From contig CANQDY010000045.1 in NCBI GenBank assembly GCA_947593895.1, positions 1-9,243 of the forward strand: 9,243 nucleotides of DNA. Direction: 5' to 3'. This document shows, piece after piece, positions 6,868 to 9,243 of this stretch (positions are counted from its first letter, which is position 1; every line of letters begins with the position of its first letter). The translations under genes were made by a program, and so were the position numbers. The notes under the pieces are model-generated. The model searched no databases and had not been told where the DNA came from. It was given only the letters and a program-made list of their open reading frames with translations. Source of the stretch: an uncultured Bacilli bacterium (GTDB lineage Bacteria; Bacillota_I; Bacilli_A; RFN20; CAG-449).

Positions 6868-7931
6868 AACAAGCATTAATTACAGTTGGAGTTTTAACTG
6901 GAATTATTTTAATAATTATTATTTTAGCGTTTTTTTTAATGGGAAGAATTGCAAAAGTATTAATTAAATCAAATTTTGACCAAAGATACGATGATCGTCA
7001 TACTTTAAAATATTTTACTGTTGATGATTTTGAAAACTTAAAAAATGAACCAATTGAGTTTGAATCTGACGAGGGACAAAAGTTAAAAGGATTTATTTAC
7101 TCATCAACTAAATTTGACTTATATAAAGCTTTAATGGTTGTTTCTCATGGATTAGGTGCAGGGCATTTACAATATACAACAGAGATTAATTATTTTGCTC
7201 AGCAAGGTTATTTAGTTTTTGCTTATGACAATACCGGATGCAATATGTCTGAAGGGACAAGAATTAAAGGCTTAACTCAAGGATTAATTGATTTAGATTA
7301 CGCACTTAGATATATTGATTCAAATGAAAGATTAAAAGATATGCCTAAAGTATTATTTGGTCATTCAATGGGTGCTTTTTCTGTATGTAATATTACAAGC
7401 ATCAATAATAGTCATATTAAAGCCATTGTCGCTCTGGCGCCCTTTAAAGATGAACCATCAATGATATTTGAGCAATTTAAGGCAATGACAAATATTAGAT
7501 ATAAAATAATTTATAAACTTTTAATTAAATATTATAAGCAAAGATTTGGTGATTTAATTAAGATTAATACTATTGATTCATTTAAAAATAGTGATGTTCC
7601 TCATATGATTATTGCAGGTGATTGCGATCCAATGGTTGATTATTTTTCAAATTTCAATATGTTTAAAGAGATGTTTGAAAATAATGAAAACTATAAATTC
7701 TTATCAGTAGAAGGACGATTCCATCGTCCTAATCTTTCTCTTGATGCTGCACAATATGATCAAGATACTAATGTTGAATTGCAATCTATTCAAGGAGAAT
7801 ATAAGGGAAAAATCCCTCAAGAAAGAATTGATAGATTTTATCAAAACTTAGATTATAATCTTTTAGTAAAAATGGACGATCAAGTAATGACTCAAATATG
7901 CGAATTCCTTGAAACAAATTTGAATAAGTAA
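6858..7931 (+). CDS. Membrane-anchored alpha/beta hydrolase (serine hydrolase)
   Basis: 357 residues with one N-terminal membrane segment (about 6-28), followed by basic residues (R30, K33, K37), which suggests a cytoplasmic catalytic domain. The hydrolase fold (about 64-355) has VVSHGLGAGH (94-103) as oxyanion region and FGHSMGA (167-173) as nucleophile elbow with S170. D257 in AGDCDPMVDY is the likely triad acid and H289 in GRFHRP the likely base. FAYDNTGCNMSEG (121-133) is the strand and loop common to this superfamily. The substrate is unknown; lysophospholipase, acylglycerol lipase or other ester hydrolase are the usual guesses. The region after the His (about 295-345) has no counterpart in the shorter hydrolase at 2370 and may form a C-terminal cap or helix. 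Its ATG lies inside the end of the CotH-like gene (10-bp overlap, different frame), with GGAG close upstream, so translation is probably coupled. ATG at 6858 is chosen because it gives the full membrane segment. Confidence 0.82.
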   Translation: MGVKQALITVGVLTGIILIIIILAFFLMGRIAKVLIKSNFDQRYDDRHTLKYFTVDDFENLKNEPIEFESDEGQKLKGFIYSSTKFDLYKALMVVSHGLGAGHLQYTTEINYFAQQGYLVFAYDNTGCNMSEGTRIKGLTQGLIDLDYALRYIDSNERLKDMPKVLFGHSMGAFSVCNITSINNSHIKAIVALAPFKDEPSMIFEQFKAMTNIRYKIIYKLLIKYYKQRFGDLIKINTIDSFKNSDVPHMIIAGDCDPMVDYFSNFNMFKEMFENNENYKFLSVEGRFHRPNLSLDAAQYDQDTNVELQSIQGEYKGKIPQERIDRFYQNLDYNLLVKMDDQVMTQICEFLETNLNK

Positions 7932-7971
7932 TGAAAAATATATTTATTTGTGATTAAATATTATTAATTGT

Positions 7972-7990
7972 GAAGGAGAATTATTAAGTG
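7972..7990 (+). promoter_or_regulatory. Ribosome binding site that fixes the GTG start of the DegV gene
   Basis: GAAGGAGA (7973-7980 region) precedes GTG at 7988-7990 by about eight bases. An in-frame TAA lies at 7985-7987, directly before the GTG, so the gene cannot begin further upstream. The GTG also gives the conserved beta-strand start K-V-K-V-L-S-D-S-S of the family. Confidence 0.75.
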
Positions 7991-8851
7991 AAAGTAAAAG
8001 TATTAAGCGATTCATCTTGCGATTTATTAAGTGATGAAAAGATGGGATTTAGCTCTGTTCCATTCAATATAACAACAAATGAAAAAAATTATGTTGATGA
8101 TCAAAATCTCGATGTTGAAGCGATGATTAATGATTTTAAAAAGTATAAAGGTCGATCAACAACTGCTTGTCCGGGGGTCGGTTTATGGTTGAATGAAATG
8201 GATGGTGCAGATGAGATTTACATCATCACGATGACAAGTGGAATTTCCGGTACATTTAATTCAGCTAGCATTGCTAAAGAGATGTATTTAGAAGAACATT
8301 CAAACGCTAAAATTGCTATCTTTGATACATTATCTACTGCAGCAGAAGAAACTCTTGTAGTAGAAAAGGTTTTAGAATTAATAAAAACAAGCAACACATT
8401 TGAAGAAAATTGTAAAATAATTGAGGATTATATTAAACATACACGTTTATTTTTTACGCTTGAATCAATTAAAAATTTTGCTCAAAACGGACGGGTTAGT
8501 AAAGCTGTTGCTTCGTTGGTAAGTATTTTAGGAATTACTATTTTTGGAACGGCAAGTCATGAAGGTACACTTGAGCCAATTTCAAAATGCATGAAATATA
8601 AACAAGCTTTAAAATCATTAATTGAAAATTTGAATGAAGCGGGATTTGATGGGGGTAAAGTCATTATTACCCATGTAAAAAATGAAAACAAAGCTCTTTT
8701 AGTTAAAGATGAAATTTTGAAACATTTCCCAACATCAGAAATTAAGATTTATAAAGCCAGAGGATTGTGTAGCTATTATGCTGAGCTTGGTGGCATATTA
8801 ATTGGTGTTGAGTGTAAAAATGAATACGAGAAAATATTTAAAAATCATTAA
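7988..8851 (+). CDS. DegV family fatty-acid-binding protein (FakB-like)
   Basis: 287 residues, a complete DegV/EDD-fold protein of normal length, cytoplasmic with no signal or membrane segment. Members bind a fatty acid. In Firmicutes the FakB proteins present it to the kinase FakA for acyl-phosphate formation and phospholipid synthesis. Visible family features are VLSDSSCDL (5-13), the RSTTACPG stretch (56-63; usually T-S-x-P), MTSGISGTFNSA (82-93) with the lipid-head binding Ser/Thr region, FDTLSTAAEE (112-121; usually D-S-x), and NGRVSKAVASL (167-177), the conserved G-R-I/V-S-K helix start. ITHVKNENKA (227-236) and the final GLCSYYAELGGILIG (259-273; usually G-P-V-I-G-x-H-x-G-P-G) close the fold. 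In that last motif the usual His is replaced by Tyr (YYAE), which may change ligand contact. It starts with GTG. The 56-bp gap after the hydrolase allows co-transcription. A role in host or environmental lipid use is an inference. Confidence 0.9.
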   Translation: MKVKVLSDSSCDLLSDEKMGFSSVPFNITTNEKNYVDDQNLDVEAMINDFKKYKGRSTTACPGVGLWLNEMDGADEIYIITMTSGISGTFNSASIAKEMYLEEHSNAKIAIFDTLSTAAEETLVVEKVLELIKTSNTFEENCKIIEDYIKHTRLFFTLESIKNFAQNGRVSKAVASLVSILGITIFGTASHEGTLEPISKCMKYKQALKSLIENLNEAGFDGGKVIITHVKNENKALLVKDEILKHFPTSEIKIYKARGLCSYYAELGGILIGVECKNEYEKIFKNH

Positions 8852-8854
8852 TTG

Positions 8855-8871
8855 ATTGTTTTATAAACAAT
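8855..8871. terminator. Weak hairpin after the DegV gene
   Basis: ATTGTTT (8855-8861) and AAACAAT (8865-8871) form a perfect 7-bp stem with a three-base loop just after the stop codon. The T run (8881-8885) comes nine bases later instead of directly after the stem, so this is at best a weak terminator. Confidence 0.3.
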
Positions 8872-8970
8872 AAGAATGAATTTTTATAAAAAAATTATAA
8901 GAGATAAATGACATATTTAAGAAGTTTTGGTTTTATAATTAACTAATACATAACATTTTCTTAAAAAGCG

Positions 8971-9001
8971 TTGACAGAAGCGGGGGGGGGGTAAATATAA
9001 G
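8971..9001 (+). promoter_or_regulatory. Promoter with G10 tract in the spacer (putative phase-variable promoter)
   Basis: A perfect TTGACA -35 box (8971-8976) is followed by GAAGC, then ten consecutive G (8982-8991), then TAAA and the -10 candidate TATAAG (8996-9001, five of six consensus bases). The spacing is 19 bp as written, two more than the usual 17, so this copy may be weak or off, and a tract of eight G would give optimal spacing. A less likely -10, TAAATA (8992-8997), would have 15 bp. Homopolymer G runs in this position are known in other bacteria to change length by slipped-strand mispairing and so switch transcription. The downstream gene is a surface lipoprotein, a typical target of such switching. 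Confidence 0.75.
8982..8991 (+). repeat. Homopolymeric G10 simple sequence repeat
   Basis: Ten G in a row. The longest other G run I noticed in the window is five (8650-8654), and the flanks are AT-rich. A run this long is expected to vary in length through polymerase slippage, and may appear as mixed lengths in sequencing reads. Confidence 0.95.
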
Positions 9002-9036
9002 CATTGTAGTAAAGTCTTATGTGCTTACCACAATGC
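9001..9036 (+). promoter_or_regulatory. 12-bp inverted repeat in the lipoprotein leader (operator or 5' hairpin)
   Basis: GCATTGTAGTAA (9001-9012) and TTACCACAATGC (9025-9036) are reverse complements apart from one A-C mismatch, with a 12-base centre. The repeat starts at the last base of the -10 box and ends directly before the Shine-Dalgarno AAGGAGG (9037-9043). It could be a regulator's operator over the transcription start. If transcription starts at or before 9001, it could instead be an RNA hairpin shielding the 5' end or affecting ribosome access. Confidence 0.65.
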
Positions 9037-9047
9037 AAGGAGGAAAT

Positions 9048-9243
9048 ATGAAGAAAAAAATGCTTACTTTTGCGACTTTAATTTGTGCTGTTTGTTTTTC
9101 ATTTTCACTTGTTTCATGCGGAGGCGGAAACGATAATAGCAACAACACAAGTAGTATGGTCGATACTATTGCTGTAACGGAAATTACACTAAGTAAAACT
9201 ACCCTGACACTTGAGGTTGGTGGCGAAGAAACACTTACCGCAA
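9048..9243 (+). CDS. BIG2-domain surface lipoprotein, N-terminal fragment
   Basis: The first 65 codons of a gene that runs off the window. The signal peptide (1-23) has the lipobox LVSC with Cys24 as lipidated residue, followed by a Gly/Asn/Ser linker (GGGNDNSNNTSS, 25-36). From about residue 42, VTEITLSKTTLTLEVGGEET is a typical opening of a bacterial Ig-like group 2 (BIG2) domain, found in adhesins, intimins and many surface proteins as repeated beta-sandwich stalk units. The function depends on the missing part. The start at 9048 is supported by a very strong AAGGAGG four bases upstream; Met5 would be 16 bases away. The coding sequence is clearly less AT-rich than its neighbours and uses ACC, CTG and GGC codons rare elsewhere in the window. 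Transcription is probably controlled by the G10 promoter directly upstream. Confidence 0.85.
   Translation, partial: MKKKMLTFATLICAVCFSFSLVSCGGGNDNSNNTSSMVDTIAVTEITLSKTTLTLEVGGEETLTA

Noticed and set aside
1..9243. Alternative genetic code with TGA as Trp, as in many Mollicutes
   Set aside because: All genes read through at full family length with standard stops, and their Trp residues are TGG. None ends in TGA, but seven stop codons are too few to draw a conclusion from that.

Overview
This 9.2 kb window is strongly AT-rich, roughly 30% G+C by eye. It looks like chromosomal DNA from a low-GC Firmicute or Mollicute-related bacterium, such as the uncultured gut Bacilli, Erysipelotrichia or RF39-like lineages. 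The evidence is the AT-driven codon use, strong AGGAG-type ribosome binding sites, several short lipoproteins with a classical lipobox followed by Asn/Ser-rich linkers, and no outer-membrane genes. All visible Trp residues are TGG and no gene needs TGA read as Trp, so the standard bacterial code fits. The lineage is an inference.

Layout: 1-254 is the C-terminal end of gpsA (glycerol-3-phosphate dehydrogenase, phospholipid synthesis), followed by a good rho-independent terminator. From 255 to 738 there is no credible gene. Positions 739-2253 (minus strand) encode a lipid-anchored 5'-nucleotidase-type metallophosphoesterase, convergent with gpsA and divergent from everything downstream. On the plus strand then follow a membrane-anchored alpha/beta hydrolase (2370-3287), a compact single-chain iron-sulphur L-serine dehydratase (3359-4555), a CotH-kinase-like lipoprotein with a duplicated Ser-rich linker and a C-terminal carbohydrate-binding-like domain (4693-6867), a second membrane-anchored alpha/beta hydrolase overlapping it by 10 bp (6858-7931), a DegV fatty-acid-binding protein (7988-8851), and the start of a BIG2-domain lipoprotein (9048 to the window edge).

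The genes do not form one pathway. Several concern the cell surface (nucleotidase, CotH-like lipoprotein, BIG2 lipoprotein) or lipids and acyl groups (gpsA, DegV, possibly the two hydrolases). The CotH-like gene and the second hydrolase are probably translated together.

The most striking signal is at 8971-9036. A perfect TTGACA -35 box is followed by an uninterrupted run of ten G within the -35/-10 spacer of the BIG2 lipoprotein gene, then by a 12-bp inverted repeat just before a strong Shine-Dalgarno. In DNA this AT-rich, a G10 run between promoter boxes is the classic structure of a slipped-strand phase-variable promoter. This suggests on/off switching of a surface protein.
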